From Candidatus Aquidulcis sp. (GTDB taxonomy: Bacteria > Chloroflexota > Anaerolineae > Anaerolineales > UBA4823), in contig DYIZ01000014.1 of the NCBI GenBank assembly GCA_020723385.1, positions 1 to 47,621 of the forward strand: 47,621 nt of DNA, given 5' to 3'. A program made the position numbers and the translations under genes. Shown one piece after another: positions 17,025 to 25,478 of the stretch (the stretch's first letter is position 1; every line of letters starts with the position of its first letter). The notes beneath the pieces are model-generated. The model was not told the DNA's origin and did not search any database. It saw only the letters and a list, made by a program, of their open reading frames with translations.

Positions 17025-18544
17025 CTCAGATCGAACAGAACGTAGCTGCCTTTATCGAGCACAACCGGGTAATGACCGTAGAGCATACTTTTCAACTGCG
17101 GCTGGGCGTCCAGCTCGCCCATCAGCGTGACCAGGAAATACTTTCTCCCGGTGGTCATCTCATCGAAATAGCGCTGGAAATCCTCCGATGGCGCGTTCCC
17201 TTGTAATGATTCGAGACTCAGGTCAGCTTGAGTAGGCCAGTAGGCAGCCATTGTCCAGCCATAATATTGCAGGCGGGTTCCGTAATCATGGGAAAGGGCG
17301 ATGATGCGCCCATCTGTGGGCAGAGATTCCCCGAGTTTCCGCCATCCCCCCGGCTCGCCGCGATAGTCCGATCCCAATAACCCGGAGCGCGCCAGCCAGG
17401 CCGGGTATCCAATCGCAAAGATCACCACGCCCGCAAAGATCAACCGCCAAAACAGCGGCTGCTCGGCGAGCTTGCCTGCCAACCACGCTCCGATGATCGC
17501 CAGCGACAGCGCCGCAATCGGGATGAGCATCAAATTATAATAATCGTGCGTCGAAATCCGGTAGGCGAAGGCCAGGCCGTAGACGCCGAACCCGACCCAC
17601 AGCCCGGCCATCAGCGCCCGGCCTTTTACAGGCAAAAGCAACGCTCCCATCACACCCAGTACGATCAGCGGCAGGCTGAAGTTCGCATCGAGCAGCTTGA
17701 ACCAGCCGGTATAGAATTTGGGATTGCGCAGCAATTGCAGCGTGACCGCCAGCGTGCCCGAGGCCAGCCCCTCCGAACGCCAGCCGATCCCCAGGTAATA
17801 GATTGCCGGGATGATTGCGACACAGGCTGTCATCGCCCAGAATTGCCGGTCTAAAACGATTCGACGCAGCCCGCGCGAGGCCAGCCCAACCACCAGCAGC
17901 GCCGCGGCGACCGGGAAAGCCGCTACCACCTTGACGAGGATCGCCAGCCCACCGAAGACACCCGCCAGGAGCGCCCACTTCCAGGTATGCGCTTCACTCC
18001 ACCGGTAGAGGGCGTACGTTGCCAGAATCAGCCACATCACCATGAACGGATCGGGCTGGAACGAGCGGCTGGCCGAGACCCCAAACGGCGCAACCAAATA
18101 AAACGCCAGCCCGGCCAGCGCCCCCCAGTGCGTGGTCATCCGCCTCGCCAGGGCATACAGCGCCGCCCCGCCGATGAGCCAGAACAGGATGGCATACACC
18201 CGCGCCACCCATAGATGTTCACCGCCCATTACCAGGTAGGTCAGCGCCGCCACCCGCTCGAAAATCTGCGGTTCGTACAATTCCTGGAATTTCCACAACT
18301 CGATAGCCTTCTGCCGGATGGCAGGATCGGCGTCGGGCAGCATTTGGTAATACATGCCTCGGGAAATAATTGCCGCCCGGAGCTGCCGCGTGGGGTGAAA
18401 ATCCAACGGGGGGTCGGTCAAATCCAGGAAACGCAAGACCCCACCTAATGCGAGGATTAGCACGAACAGCGCCCAACCCACACAACCGGGTTTTCTCCCG
18501 GGCGCAGGCATCTCTCGTTGAGAGGTCGAATCCATCGCCATCAT
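17000..18544 (-). CDS. Polytopic membrane glycosyltransferase (PMT/ArnT-like), paralogue A
   Basis: 514 aa, about eleven hydrophobic segments beginning WALFVLILALGGVLRFLDL. The first loop is LTDPPLDFHPTRQLRAAIISRGMYYQ, a PMT_2-type signature. The C-terminal soluble part includes DGRIIALSHDYGTRLQYYGW. It is the same length as, and clearly homologous along its whole length to, the neighbour at 18541-20085 (compare ISRGMYYQMLPDADPA with [16 protein letters not shown]), so the two are a tandem duplication. Start and stop overlaps (ATGA) on both sides indicate one operon. The last residues (QPLAPSP) come from a heptamer tract. Confidence 0.85.
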   Translation of the reverse strand: MMAMDSTSQREMPAPGRKPGCVGWALFVLILALGGVLRFLDLTDPPLDFHPTRQLRAAIISRGMYYQMLPDADPAIRQKAIELWKFQELYEPQIFERVAALTYLVMGGEHLWVARVYAILFWLIGGAALYALARRMTTHWGALAGLAFYLVAPFGVSASRSFQPDPFMVMWLILATYALYRWSEAHTWKWALLAGVFGGLAILVKVVAAFPVAAALLVVGLASRGLRRIVLDRQFWAMTACVAIIPAIYYLGIGWRSEGLASGTLAVTLQLLRNPKFYTGWFKLLDANFSLPLIVLGVMGALLLPVKGRALMAGLWVGFGVYGLAFAYRISTHDYYNLMLIPIAALSLAIIGAWLAGKLAEQPLFWRLIFAGVVIFAIGYPAWLARSGLLGSDYRGEPGGWRKLGESLPTDGRIIALSHDYGTRLQYYGWTMAAYWPTQADLSLESLQGNAPSEDFQRYFDEMTTGRKYFLVTLMGELDAQPQLKSMLYGHYPVVLDKGSYVLFDLSQPLAPSP

Positions 18545-20085
18545 TCTCCGTTTTCCTGTCGCAAATCGAAGATGATGTACCCATCTCCCTCGGCCACGAG
18601 GGGATAATCCCCGTAGAGCTTGTCTTTCAACTGAGGCTGCGCTTCCAACTCATTCCAGTCAGTTACCAGGAAATAGGTCATCCCTGCGGTGCGGCGGGCA
18701 AAATCATCCTCGAAATCCACCGTCTGGCCGCCCTCGCGGGCCGCGGCGAGATCGTAATCGAAGCGATACGGCCACGTCGCGATATTCCGCTGGGCGAAAT
18801 ATTTCACCCGCACGCCGTAATCCTGGGTGAGCGCAATCATCTCGCCGTCTTTGGGGATCGCCGCGCCGATCTTCTCCCAGGCGCGCCAGTTCACCCGCTG
18901 GTCGCTGCCCACCAGTTGGACACGCACCGACCAGGCCGGGTAAGCCAGCGCCAGCAGCGCCACGCCAAAGAATGCCGCCTGCCAGAATTTCGCCTGCCCC
19001 GCCAATCGCTCGAAGAACAGCGCCGCTGCCGGGGCCAGCGACAACCCGACGATGGGGATGAGCATCAGGCTGTAATAATCGTGGGTATGAATCTGCCACG
19101 GGAAAGCCAGCCCAAACAAAAAGTATCCCACCCACAGCCCAATGAGCAGGGCGCGGCTGCCGGCGCGGGCGACCGTCACACCGGCCAAACCCACGCAAAC
19201 CACAATCAGGCCGGCGATGCTTTGGACAAGATCCAGCCAGCGCACATAGAACCAGGGTTGCAGCAGCAAGTAAGCAAATGATACATTCCAGAACAGGAAA
19301 TAATCCGCCGAGCGCGCCCCGCTGTTCAGCAGGTAAAACAACGCCGGAATGGCGATCATCACCGCTGCCATCGCCCAAACCTGCCGGTTGCGCAGCCATT
19401 CGCGCGGACGACCGGAAACCAGCACCACCGCCACGGCCATCCCGGCTACCGGGAATACAACAAAAATCTTGACCAGCGCCGCCACGCCGCACAGCGCGCC
19501 CGCCAGTAAAGCCGTTTTCCAATCACGGCGCTCACGCCAGTGGTCGAGCGCCAGCGCGGCGAAGAGCATCCACATCACCATGAACGAGTCGGGCTGGAAG
19601 CGGCGGCCGACGAATACACCTAGCGGCACAATCATATAAAACGCCAGCGCCGCCAGCGCGCCGTCCACGCCCGCCATCCGCCGCGCCAGCCGGTACAGCG
19701 CCGCGCCGCCAGCCAGCCAGAACAGGATCGAATATAGGCGCGGTACCCACAACCGCTCGCCGCCCGTCACGAGATACGTGATTGCCACGATGCGCTCGAA
19801 AATTGGCGGCTCGAAGGCTTCGGCGGCGCGCCACATCGAGAGGGCTTGCTGCTGCAGCGCCGGGTCGGCGGCAGGCTGCATCTGGTAATACATGCCGCGT
19901 GCGATGAGCGCCGAGTTGAGGTGGCGATACCCCTCGTCGAGCGGGGGATTGTTCAGCTCGATGAGCCGTACGCCTAACCCCAGGGCAAACAGAAAAATCA
20001 ACGCCGCGCCCAAAAGCCACTTCGAGCGCTCAAAGAAAGTTCGTTGATGGGATAAATTACTCACGCCAGCGAACCCCATTCTCAT
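18541..20085 (-). CDS. Polytopic membrane glycosyltransferase (PMT/ArnT-like), paralogue B
   Basis: 514 aa. It has hydrophobic segments from [19 protein letters not shown], a first-loop motif [21 protein letters not shown], and a C-terminal soluble segment ([19 protein letters not shown]). It is the tandem paralogue of 17000-18544. The start at ATG 20085 overlaps the upstream GT2 gene by 29 bp; ATG 20079 is an alternative. It would use a polyprenyl-phosphate-linked sugar on the outer face of the membrane; acceptor unknown. Confidence 0.84.
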   Translation of the reverse strand: MRMGFAGVSNLSHQRTFFERSKWLLGAALIFLFALGLGVRLIELNNPPLDEGYRHLNSALIARGMYYQMQPAADPALQQQALSMWRAAEAFEPPIFERIVAITYLVTGGERLWVPRLYSILFWLAGGAALYRLARRMAGVDGALAALAFYMIVPLGVFVGRRFQPDSFMVMWMLFAALALDHWRERRDWKTALLAGALCGVAALVKIFVVFPVAGMAVAVVLVSGRPREWLRNRQVWAMAAVMIAIPALFYLLNSGARSADYFLFWNVSFAYLLLQPWFYVRWLDLVQSIAGLIVVCVGLAGVTVARAGSRALLIGLWVGYFLFGLAFPWQIHTHDYYSLMLIPIVGLSLAPAAALFFERLAGQAKFWQAAFFGVALLALAYPAWSVRVQLVGSDQRVNWRAWEKIGAAIPKDGEMIALTQDYGVRVKYFAQRNIATWPYRFDYDLAAAREGGQTVDFEDDFARRTAGMTYFLVTDWNELEAQPQLKDKLYGDYPLVAEGDGYIIFDLRQENGE

Positions 20086-21145
20086 CCACCATCAACTGCT
20101 TCCCGCTGAACTGAACCTTGCGACGATTGCGGCGATAGGCCAGGAAGACGCCCATCAGCCCAAGCGACCCAGCTAACGCCTGAAGACCCTTACGCCACGC
20201 CTGCAGCGGAATCGGGGCTGAAAGGGGGAAAGCTTTCAGATAGTGACTCCACGCCCGGCGGTACTCACCCGCGTCCACGTAGCGTTTCGTGGCAAAGGTG
20301 TGCAGCCCGGCGTAGATTTTATGCCCGTGCTGTGCGAACACCTCCCGGTAATCGGGAGCCTTCTCCAGCGAGGGGATCAACCGAAAAGCCTCATCCACGA
20401 ACACCCCAGCCTGCGCCGTCGTCTTGGCGCTCTCGTGAACGCGTTCCACCGCCCAATACTCGCTAATGTGCAGCAACGGGTAGCTGCGGGCGATCCTGAT
20501 CCACAGGCTGTGATCGAGGACCATGTGAAAATCAGCCTGCAAGAAACCAGCCCGCTCCAATGCCTCCCGCCGCATGAACACGGCTGGCTGAAGCAGCACA
20601 TCGTAAGCCAGCAAATCCAGCAGCGAATACTGCCGGTAGGGATGCCAATCTAACAGGCGCAGATCGCCATCCACCATCACCCCGTCGCCGTACACCATCC
20701 CGACTTCCGGGTGTGACTGAAATGCCTGCACCGCGTGACTGACCACATCCGGGCGATAGTACAAATCGTCGGAGTTGATCCAGGCTACGATCTCGCCGTG
20801 GGCGTGGGCAAAGCCCTTGTTGATGGCATCGGCCTGACCCTTGTCACGCTCGGAGACCCACCAGGATAAACGGTTGGCGGTTGGCGGTTGGCGGCTGGCG
20901 GCTGGCGAGTGATGAGCTTGGGCAGCGTATTTTTCGATGATCGCCACGCTGCCGTCTGTCGAGCCCCCATCGGCCACGAGATACTCGATCGCCGGATAAT
21001 CCTGCCACAGCACCGATTGGATGGTCTGCTCGAGGTATTGAGCCTGGTTGTAGGAGGGGGTTACAATTGAAACTAACGGTTGAAGGTTCACAGGTTGGAA
21101 AGTTGAAGGTTCAGCAACGGTCATCGGTCTTCGGTCAACGGTCAT
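20057..21145 (-). CDS. GT2 family glycosyltransferase with in-frame repeat insertion
   Basis: 362 aa from ATG 21145; the longer open frame upstream is a shadow of the neighbouring gene. GT-A motifs are [39 protein letters not shown] and [10 protein letters not shown]. Residues about 78-94 ([18 protein letters not shown]) interrupt the conserved stretch [14 protein letters not shown]. The paralogues at 21147 and 16185 read straight through at this site. The interrupting DNA is five GGYTGGC heptamers. The N-terminal ~28 residues are also repeat-encoded. Homologous along its whole length to the neighbour 21147-22181 (tandem duplicates). Confidence 0.86.
   Translation of the reverse strand: MTVDRRPMTVAEPSTFQPVNLQPLVSIVTPSYNQAQYLEQTIQSVLWQDYPAIEYLVADGGSTDGSVAIIEKYAAQAHHSPAASRQPPTANRLSWWVSERDKGQADAINKGFAHAHGEIVAWINSDDLYYRPDVVSHAVQAFQSHPEVGMVYGDGVMVDGDLRLLDWHPYRQYSLLDLLAYDVLLQPAVFMRREALERAGFLQADFHMVLDHSLWIRIARSYPLLHISEYWAVERVHESAKTTAQAGVFVDEAFRLIPSLEKAPDYREVFAQHGHKIYAGLHTFATKRYVDAGEYRRAWSHYLKAFPLSAPIPLQAWRKGLQALAGSLGLMGVFLAYRRNRRKVQFSGKQLMVDENGVRWRE
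20872..20906. repeat. GGYTGGC heptamer x5 inside a GT2 gene
   Basis: Five perfect-phase units: GGTTGGC at 20872, 20879, 20886 and GGCTGGC at 20893, 20900, followed by partly degenerate sequence to ~20918. The tract lies in frame in the glycosyltransferase coding sequence, at a site where both paralogues in the window have no insertion. Confidence 0.9.
21078..21145. repeat. Compound GGTTNNN / CGGTCNN heptamer tract over a start codon
   Basis: GGTTGAA, GGTTCAC, GGTTGGA, AGTTGAA, GGTTCAG (21078-21114, with two single-base slips) are followed by four CGGTCNN units (21118-21145: CGGTCAT, CGGTCTT, CGGTCAA, CGGTCAT). The final CAT is the start codon of the GT2 gene on the minus strand. Two repeat families are thus fused back to back. 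Confidence 0.85.
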
Positions 21146-21146
21146 T

Positions 21147-22181
21147 TTATTCCCAGCGCGTCCCGTTCTCATCCACCACCAGCCGATGCGGGCGGTTCTG
21201 CATCCGGCGGCGCAGATTGCGATAGGCCAGGAACAACCCGCCCAGCCCGACTGCTCCCCCCATCGCCTGAACAGCTTTGAACCACAGGCGCAGCGCGGTC
21301 GGCGGGTGCAGCCGGAAAGCCTGCCAGAACTGCGCCAGCGCCTGGCGCGGCTGCCCCGCGTCAATCAATCGCCGCCCGTGGAAGGCGTGAATCCCGGCGT
21401 AGATTTCGTTGTGATATTGAGTGATCGTGGGCGCGAACAGCGGGTCTTTTTGCAGCGCGTCCATCAACACGAAAGCGTCCGGCCCGTAGTGGGCCGCCAG
21501 CGAGATGGTTTTGGCCGTCTCGTGGGAGCGCTCGACCGCCCAGAAGCCATCCACATGCACCAGCGGGCAGCGCGCCGCGATCTGGAGCCACAGCTCATGA
21601 TCGAGCAGCAGTCTCGACTCAGGCGGCAAATAGCCAGCGGAGGCCAGCGCCTCGCGGCGGGCAAACGACGCTGGCTGCAACAGCACGTTGAAGGCCAGCA
21701 AATCTTTCAGTGCGTACTGCGGGTAGCGGAACCAGTCCAGCAGCCTGCCCTCGCCATTGATCTTCAGCCCATTGGCATACACCATCCCGGCTTCGGGATG
21801 CGCCTGGAATGCCCGAACCGCCTGGCTGACCACCTCGCGGCCGTAGTAAAGATCGTCGGAGTTCACCCAGCCCACAATCTCACCGGTGGCGCGGCGGAAA
21901 CCCTTGTTGACCGCATCGGCCTGGCCGCGATCCTTCTCAGAGGCCCACCACGCCAGCCGGGACTCGTAACGCCGGATAATGTCCACACTGCCGTCTGTCG
22001 AGCCGCCGTCCACCACAAGGTACTCGATGTTCGGATAATCCTGCGCCAGCACCGATTGGATGGTCTGTTCGAGGTATTGGCCCTGGTTGTAGGAGGGGGT
22101 GATGATGGAGACCAGCGGTTGAAGAGCTTGCCCTGAGCTTGTCGAAGGGTTGGAAGGTTGGAAAGTTGAAGGAAAACCCAT
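21147..22181 (-). CDS. GT2 family glycosyltransferase
   Basis: 344 aa, ATG 22181. GT-A motifs: [39 protein letters not shown] and [10 protein letters not shown]. The C-terminal ~120 residues, after the GT domain, are shared with the tandem paralogue at 20057-21145 and end in a conserved basic stretch ([13 protein letters not shown]...VDENGTRWE). The first 22 residues ([21 protein letters not shown]) are encoded by repeats, including the 24-bp element at 22124-22147. The N-terminus is therefore unlikely to be functional sequence of ancestral origin. Substrate unknown. Confidence 0.88.
   Translation of the reverse strand: MGFPSTFQPSNPSTSSGQALQPLVSIITPSYNQGQYLEQTIQSVLAQDYPNIEYLVVDGGSTDGSVDIIRRYESRLAWWASEKDRGQADAVNKGFRRATGEIVGWVNSDDLYYGREVVSQAVRAFQAHPEAGMVYANGLKINGEGRLLDWFRYPQYALKDLLAFNVLLQPASFARREALASAGYLPPESRLLLDHELWLQIAARCPLVHVDGFWAVERSHETAKTISLAAHYGPDAFVLMDALQKDPLFAPTITQYHNEIYAGIHAFHGRRLIDAGQPRQALAQFWQAFRLHPPTALRLWFKAVQAMGGAVGLGGLFLAYRNLRRRMQNRPHRLVVDENGTRWE
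22117..22170. repeat. GGTTGRA heptamers with a nested 24-bp element (CCCTGAGCTTGTCGAAG)
   Basis: GGTTGAA at 22117-22123 is followed by a 24-bp element at 22124-22147 containing CCCTGAGCTTGTCGAAG, then GGTTGGAA, GGTTGGAA, AGTTGAA (22148-22170). The element encodes the peptide STSSGQAL, in frame. The same word is known to me as a dispersed repeat in many environmental bacterial genomes. Here it looks inserted into a heptamer tract. Confidence 0.8.
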
Positions 22182-22187
22182 GTTGCT

Positions 22188-22212
22188 GTAGCCTAGCCCC
22201 TTGTGGGCGACG
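22188..22212. repeat. GTAG palindrome, half copy (copy 2)
   Basis: GTAGCCTAGCCCCTTGTGGG and following bases match, as reverse complement, the right arm of the palindrome at 10126-10176 (CGTCGCCCACAAGGGGCTA). Only one arm is present. It fills the 31-bp space between the DUF115-like gene's stop and the next gene's start. Confidence 0.65.
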
Positions 22213-23022
22213 TTAGAACAAAGTCGAGTAATCCACCTTCGGGAAGATGGTCAATTTGCCGCCCACGGTGGCGTCGAGCACGCGGCGGCTGGCTTGCTCA
22301 TAGGCTGCCCGCGCCCGGTGATAGCCTTGCTCCGAGCCTTCCAGGTCTGGCAACTGCCATTTGAACCCCTTGCCGAAGTAGCCGGGCGCAAAATGATTGG
22401 GGTCATCGCCTTGGGAGACGATGGCCAGGTTAGGCTGGCCTTTGGTGACGTAATTGTGATCCACACCGATCAGGATGGAGGTCTCGAACCCCATAAAAAA
22501 CGCCAGTTGGAGGGCTACATTGGTCACAGTGAACCCCTCGAAGAGACGGCGAGTCGCATCCCCGGAGAAAACCGCCGGGCCAGTGAAATCGGTATCCAGG
22601 AAGATCGTCTGCTTGTCGCCGGCCAGCCAGCGGCGTGAGCGCCAGGTGATGAACTTGGGCAGCGCCAGGGTTTTCATCTCCCCCGCACACTGCTCGATCA
22701 CCAGATCGTTGACCACCACCAGGCAGGAGGTGGAGAATCCCAATTCCGAGAACATCAGGTAGATGCGATTCATCCCAAAGGTGAATTCACCCTTCAGGCG
22801 AGAGAGATCAGTCTGGCGCAGCGAAGGCCCGTTGCCGATGATGAAACAGCGCTGGCCTTTGTATTTATCGCGATATTCCAATAACCGGCGGCGGCTCTCG
22901 GCCCAGCGGGAGTCGAAAACCTGGGCAGCCACATGCCGCCCGCGGTTGCGCCATAACCAGTAGGTGTTGGAAGCGAAGTTCCAGAGGGGGGAGGGGGTAT
23001 ATTTTTTGAGAGTCGTTTTCAT
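22213..23022 (-). CDS. DUF115/MptE-like protein (possible glycosyltransferase)
   Basis: 269 aa from ATG 23022; the frame extends to 23064, but those codons are a repeat tract. A conserved block [18 protein letters not shown] (about 55-72) is followed by [27 protein letters not shown] in the second half fits the DUF115 / 6-hydroxymethylpterin pyrophosphokinase MptE-like fold found in glycan loci. The GNGPSL motif also recalls GT42 sialyltransferases (Cst-I/II), which is notable because a NeuB/NeuA pair is in the window. Family membership in DUF115 is likelier. It lies in the operon between an SDR and the GT2 genes. Confidence 0.7.
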   Translation of the reverse strand: MKTTLKKYTPSPLWNFASNTYWLWRNRGRHVAAQVFDSRWAESRRRLLEYRDKYKGQRCFIIGNGPSLRQTDLSRLKGEFTFGMNRIYLMFSELGFSTSCLVVVNDLVIEQCAGEMKTLALPKFITWRSRRWLAGDKQTIFLDTDFTGPAVFSGDATRRLFEGFTVTNVALQLAFFMGFETSILIGVDHNYVTKGQPNLAIVSQGDDPNHFAPGYFGKGFKWQLPDLEGSEQGYHRARAAYEQASRRVLDATVGGKLTIFPKVDYSTLF

Positions 23023-23040
23023 GGGGTTGGTGATGTAGGC

Positions 23041-23124
23041 AAGTACACAGGTAGACAGGTACACAAATCTTGTCTACCTGTTACCTGTCTACCTGTTTAC
23101 TTGTTTACCTGTCTACCTGTTTAC
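23041..23124. repeat. CCTGTYTA octamer tract with inverted arm
   Basis: Units CCTGTTA, CCTGTCTA, CCTGTTTA, CTTGTTTA, CCTGTCTA, CCTGTTTA (23077-23123) form an 8-bp-period tract. It is preceded by the opposite-sense arm CACAGGTAGACAGGTAC (23046-23062), which can fold against the tract. It occupies the whole spacer between the SDR gene and the DUF115-like gene. Confidence 0.8.
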
Positions 23125-23128
23125 CCTC

Positions 23129-23905
23129 TCACTCCGTTCTCAGCCGTGCCGTCGCCCCGCCGTCCACGATCAGCGCCTGGCCGGTCATGAACGAGGATTG
23201 GGTCTCATCGGCGAGGAAATAGATGGCGTGAGCGATCTCGGACGGCTGCCCGACACGCCCATTGACCGTCCTGCGGGCCAGGTTGTCCAGCCGGGTCTGG
23301 ATGTCGCCTCCGGCCACGTGACCGCGCCCCAGTCCTGCGCGCAGCATCGGGGTGTCCACCGCGCCCGGCAGGATGGCGTTCACCCGGATGTTATCGGGCG
23401 CGAACTCGATGGCCATCGCCCGCGTCAGCGCCAGCAGCCCGCCCTTGCTGGCCGCGTAAGCGGCGATGTTGGCCGATGTCGCCACGGCATGTACCGATGA
23501 GACGTTGACGATGGCCCCGCCGCCCGCCGCTTTGAACAGCGGGTGCGCCAGCTTGACCGAGAGGAACACCGAGCGCAGGTTGGAGGCCATCACCGCGTCC
23601 CATTCTTCGACGCTGGTTTGCAGCAACGGTTTGGCGATCTGCACGGCGGCGTTGTTGACCAGGGCGTGCAGCGCGCCGGTGAAGGCGTGCGCCTGGGCGA
23701 AGATGGATTCGAGGTTCTCGCCGATGGAGATGTCGGATTGGATGTACAGGCCATCGGCTGGGAACGGCTCACCATCGAATTCGCCGCGGTCCACGCCGAT
23801 GACGCGCCAGCCAGATTCGGCGAACAGCTTGACGGTCGCGCGGCCAATGCCGCCCGCCGCGCCGGTGATGAGAATAGTTTTGGGGGAGAGAGGAGTAGGG
23901 GACAT
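23129..23905 (-). CDS. Short-chain dehydrogenase/reductase
   Basis: 258 aa, classical SDR: TILITGAAGGIGRA (cofactor TGxxxGIG), NNAAVQ, catalytic Ser in VNVSSVHA, and YAASKGG with the catalytic Tyr and Lys. The C-terminal FMTGQALIVDGG block is typical. It probably oxidises or reduces a sugar or a sugar nucleotide in the glycan pathway, but classical SDRs are too diverse to assign a substrate. A GGTTGAA heptamer tract starts 3 bp upstream of its ATG. Confidence 0.9.
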   Translation of the reverse strand: MSPTPLSPKTILITGAAGGIGRATVKLFAESGWRVIGVDRGEFDGEPFPADGLYIQSDISIGENLESIFAQAHAFTGALHALVNNAAVQIAKPLLQTSVEEWDAVMASNLRSVFLSVKLAHPLFKAAGGGAIVNVSSVHAVATSANIAAYAASKGGLLALTRAMAIEFAPDNIRVNAILPGAVDTPMLRAGLGRGHVAGGDIQTRLDNLARRTVNGRVGQPSEIAHAIYFLADETQSSFMTGQALIVDGGATARLRTE

Positions 23906-23908
23906 ATC

Positions 23909-23943
23909 GGTTGAAGGTTGGAGGTTGAAAGTGGAAGGTTGTC
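23909..23943. repeat. GGTTGRA heptamer tract upstream of SDR gene
   Basis: Five in-phase units: GGTTGAA, GGTTGGA, GGTTGAA, AGTGGAA, GGTTGTC. The tract begins 3 bp upstream of the SDR start codon and occupies the place where a ribosome binding site would be expected. It is the same family as at 21078, 22117 and 26427. Confidence 0.85.
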
Positions 23944-23965
23944 GGTAAGCAATTACCGCTCAATA

Positions 23966-24493
23966 TCAGAGGGCATCTTTTGACGATTTTTCCTGTGCCA
24001 GCGTCTTGCGTAGATCAGCAATGAAGGCTCGGAAATTGGGAATAGCGCGGTGGTTGAGAAAACCGAGTGATGCAGAAGGATAAATACTGAAAGCATGCAC
24101 CTGGATTGTGGATTTAAATTCCGTTAGCATGATTTGAGACCGTTGTTCTTCGTACCGGATTCCATGTTTGCGCAAAGTTGCGAAAAGGCTATCGTAAAGG
24201 GATTTCTCGTCAACATTGAATGCCAGAAAATGGCTGGCCCGCCCTAGCCAGGCTCCGACTGCTAAAGCGATCAGCGAGAGTACCACCGCTAGGATTATCG
24301 GGATCATCATTAGCCAAGACCGTCCCTGGCCAATTGATGTTACACAGAAGGAAAGTAAAACCCAAGTTATTAGAAATGAACCAATGATCCACCCACTTGC
24401 CACCAGCCCCGGCTTGCGGCTCAACAGCCTGATCCCGGCGATTAAGAACAATCCGCCCATTAGCAATACCGGCACTACCAAACCCCAATTCAT
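23966..24493 (-). CDS. Unknown small membrane protein
   Basis: 175 aa with a strong ribosome binding site (AGGAGG, 7 bases from ATG 24493). Three hydrophobic segments occupy the first ~85 residues (VVPVLLMGGLFLIAGI; WIIGSFLITWVLLSF; MMIPIILAVVLSLIALAV). They are followed by a soluble ~85-residue cytoplasmic-type domain (SLYDSLFATLRKHGIRYEEQRSQ...). I do not recognise the family. It is slightly more AT-rich than the glycosyltransferase genes and is not overlapped with its neighbours, so it may be an independent unit. Confidence 0.75.
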   Translation of the reverse strand: MNWGLVVPVLLMGGLFLIAGIRLLSRKPGLVASGWIIGSFLITWVLLSFCVTSIGQGRSWLMMIPIILAVVLSLIALAVGAWLGRASHFLAFNVDEKSLYDSLFATLRKHGIRYEEQRSQIMLTEFKSTIQVHAFSIYPSASLGFLNHRAIPNFRAFIADLRKTLAQEKSSKDAL

Positions 24494-24509
24494 CTTCGCC
24501 TCCTACAGA

Positions 24510-24605
24510 TCACTGGTCACTGAGAAATCCCCCCAACCCCTCCACCAATTTCCGTATCGTATTCGCATGTACCCGCTCCCACATCGCCGGACCGAAATCG
24601 CCCCA
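24510..24605 (-). pseudogene. Remnant of a D-2-hydroxyacid dehydrogenase 3' end
   Basis: On the minus strand this stretch translates as FGPAMWERVHANTIRKLVEG and on to LGGFLSDQ-stop. It closely matches the C-terminus of the intact gene at 25460-26458 (SPAAWERVHANTIRNLVEGLG). The DNA match covers roughly 70 bases with most positions identical. Nothing upstream of 24606 continues the frame, so only the last ~30 codons survive. Its stop codon lies in CAGTGA heptamer-like sequence, as in the intact copy. The two copies flank the UPF0175/DUF3368 module. Confidence 0.8.
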
Positions 24606-24657
24606 CCCAGTTGAAATAGGAACACTGTTAGTGTGAACTTTGCAACTTCTTGAAAGG

Positions 24658-25146
24658 CTACTCCTCGCCTGCCAAAGTCAGCGCCGACTTGTAAACCGAC
24701 TCGCTCAAATAAAATCCCGCTGTCTGGCGCAAACTATCGAGACAAGGTTGCAGCTTTTCAATAGCTCCCTGCGCTTTGGCTTCGAGAAGCACCCCAACGA
24801 CGCCCACTACGCGTAATCCAAATCGTTGAGCGGCATGGCGGCCCTCTTTTTCATCCAGCAGGATCATGTCAGCGCCTAATTCGACAGCCAAAGCGATGCT
24901 TTCGGCTTCACCTTTATCGAGGTCACGTCGCAGTGCTGCAACCAGAGCCTGGTTTTGAACAGTGTTGCGATGTATCCAATCGGCGCTGGCAACTTCATTG
25001 CTACCCGGCCACTGCCTGCCCTCAGCGTTCAGCTCCTCCCACACGCCCCAAGCAATGTGCAACTCGCCATACAGACGTCGCAAAACCTCGAATTGTGCAA
25101 TAGCGGCCAGGTTCGTAATCGGAGATGTATTGCTGACAACAATCAT
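24658..25146 (-). CDS. DUF3368-family PIN-like toxin
   Basis: 162 aa. The N-terminus IVVSNTSPITNLAAI, the central GEAESIALAVELGADMILLDEKEGRHAA and the following GLRVVGVVGVLLEAKAQG are the DUF3368 signature, a PIN-like ribonuclease fold. The acidic residues in GEAE and LLDEKEGR would form the metal site. Members pair with UPF0175 antitoxins in type II toxin-antitoxin systems. The start overlaps the antitoxin stop (ATGA). It probably encodes an RNase toxin, inferred from family and context. Confidence 0.85.
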   Translation of the reverse strand: MIVVSNTSPITNLAAIAQFEVLRRLYGELHIAWGVWEELNAEGRQWPGSNEVASADWIHRNTVQNQALVAALRRDLDKGEAESIALAVELGADMILLDEKEGRHAAQRFGLRVVGVVGVLLEAKAQGAIEKLQPCLDSLRQTAGFYLSESVYKSALTLAGEE

Positions 25147-25400
25147 AACCGCCCCATCTCATGCAGCGTTGCGGCATCTTCGCTCAAATCCGTTTCGTCA
25201 TAATGCGGCGACACTCGACGCGAAGCCAGCAGTTGGCGGAACTCCCACAGCGACATGCCTGCCAGCTCGCGCGCCTTACCAATGGACAGTCGTCCCTGGG
25301 CGTACAAATACACGGCCATCTCGACCTTCAAATCCGCCAACGTTAGGCGGGCTGAGTCGAGAATATCCTGTGATACTTCTAAAGTCTGGAAAACGCTCAT
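25143..25400 (-). CDS. UPF0175-family antitoxin
   Basis: 85 aa from ATG 25400, preceded by AAAGGAG at good spacing. The C-terminal half has the helix-turn-helix-like UPF0175 signature (LSIGKARELAGMSLWEFRQLL, then a basic turn SRRVS). The order antitoxin-toxin with a 4-bp overlap is standard for UPF0175/DUF3368 modules. The protein probably represses its own operon by DNA binding. Confidence 0.85.
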   Translation of the reverse strand: MSVFQTLEVSQDILDSARLTLADLKVEMAVYLYAQGRLSIGKARELAGMSLWEFRQLLASRRVSPHYDETDLSEDAATLHEMGRL

Positions 25401-25432
25401 CGTTTTCTCCTTTCTTGCCTTCAATCACATCA

Positions 25433-25441
25433 ATTCTACCA
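25433..25441 (-). promoter_or_regulatory. Candidate extended -10 for the UPF0175/DUF3368 operon
   Basis: On the minus strand TGG-TAGAAT (25441-25433) is an extended -10 about 33 bp upstream of the antitoxin ATG. No good -35 is visible at 17 bp, so this is tentative. Confidence 0.35.
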
Positions 25442-25450
25442 CCCACTTCT

Positions 25451-25478
25451 GCAAACTGCTCACTGCCCCCTGATCCCC
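25451..25478. repeat. Heptamer tract at the dehydrogenase stop codon
   Basis: GCAAACT, GCTCACT, GCCCCCT, GATCCCC: four 7-bp units. On the minus strand the tract reads ...GGGCAGTGAGCAGT..., and the TGA at 25462-25460 is the stop codon of the dehydrogenase gene. Confidence 0.65.

Noticed and set aside
18370-19281. Plus-strand open frame of 303 codons opposite two membrane glycosyltransferases
   Set aside because: It crosses the junction of two real overlapping genes and has no motif.
21186-22136. Plus-strand open frame of 316 codons opposite a GT2 gene
   Set aside because: It is antisense to a clear glycosyltransferase, with a Gln/Arg/His-rich composition typical of a shadow frame.
24621-24634. 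ACACT-gtt-AGTGT hairpin after the DUF3368 gene as a terminator
   Set aside because: A five-pair stem without a T-run is too weak to call.
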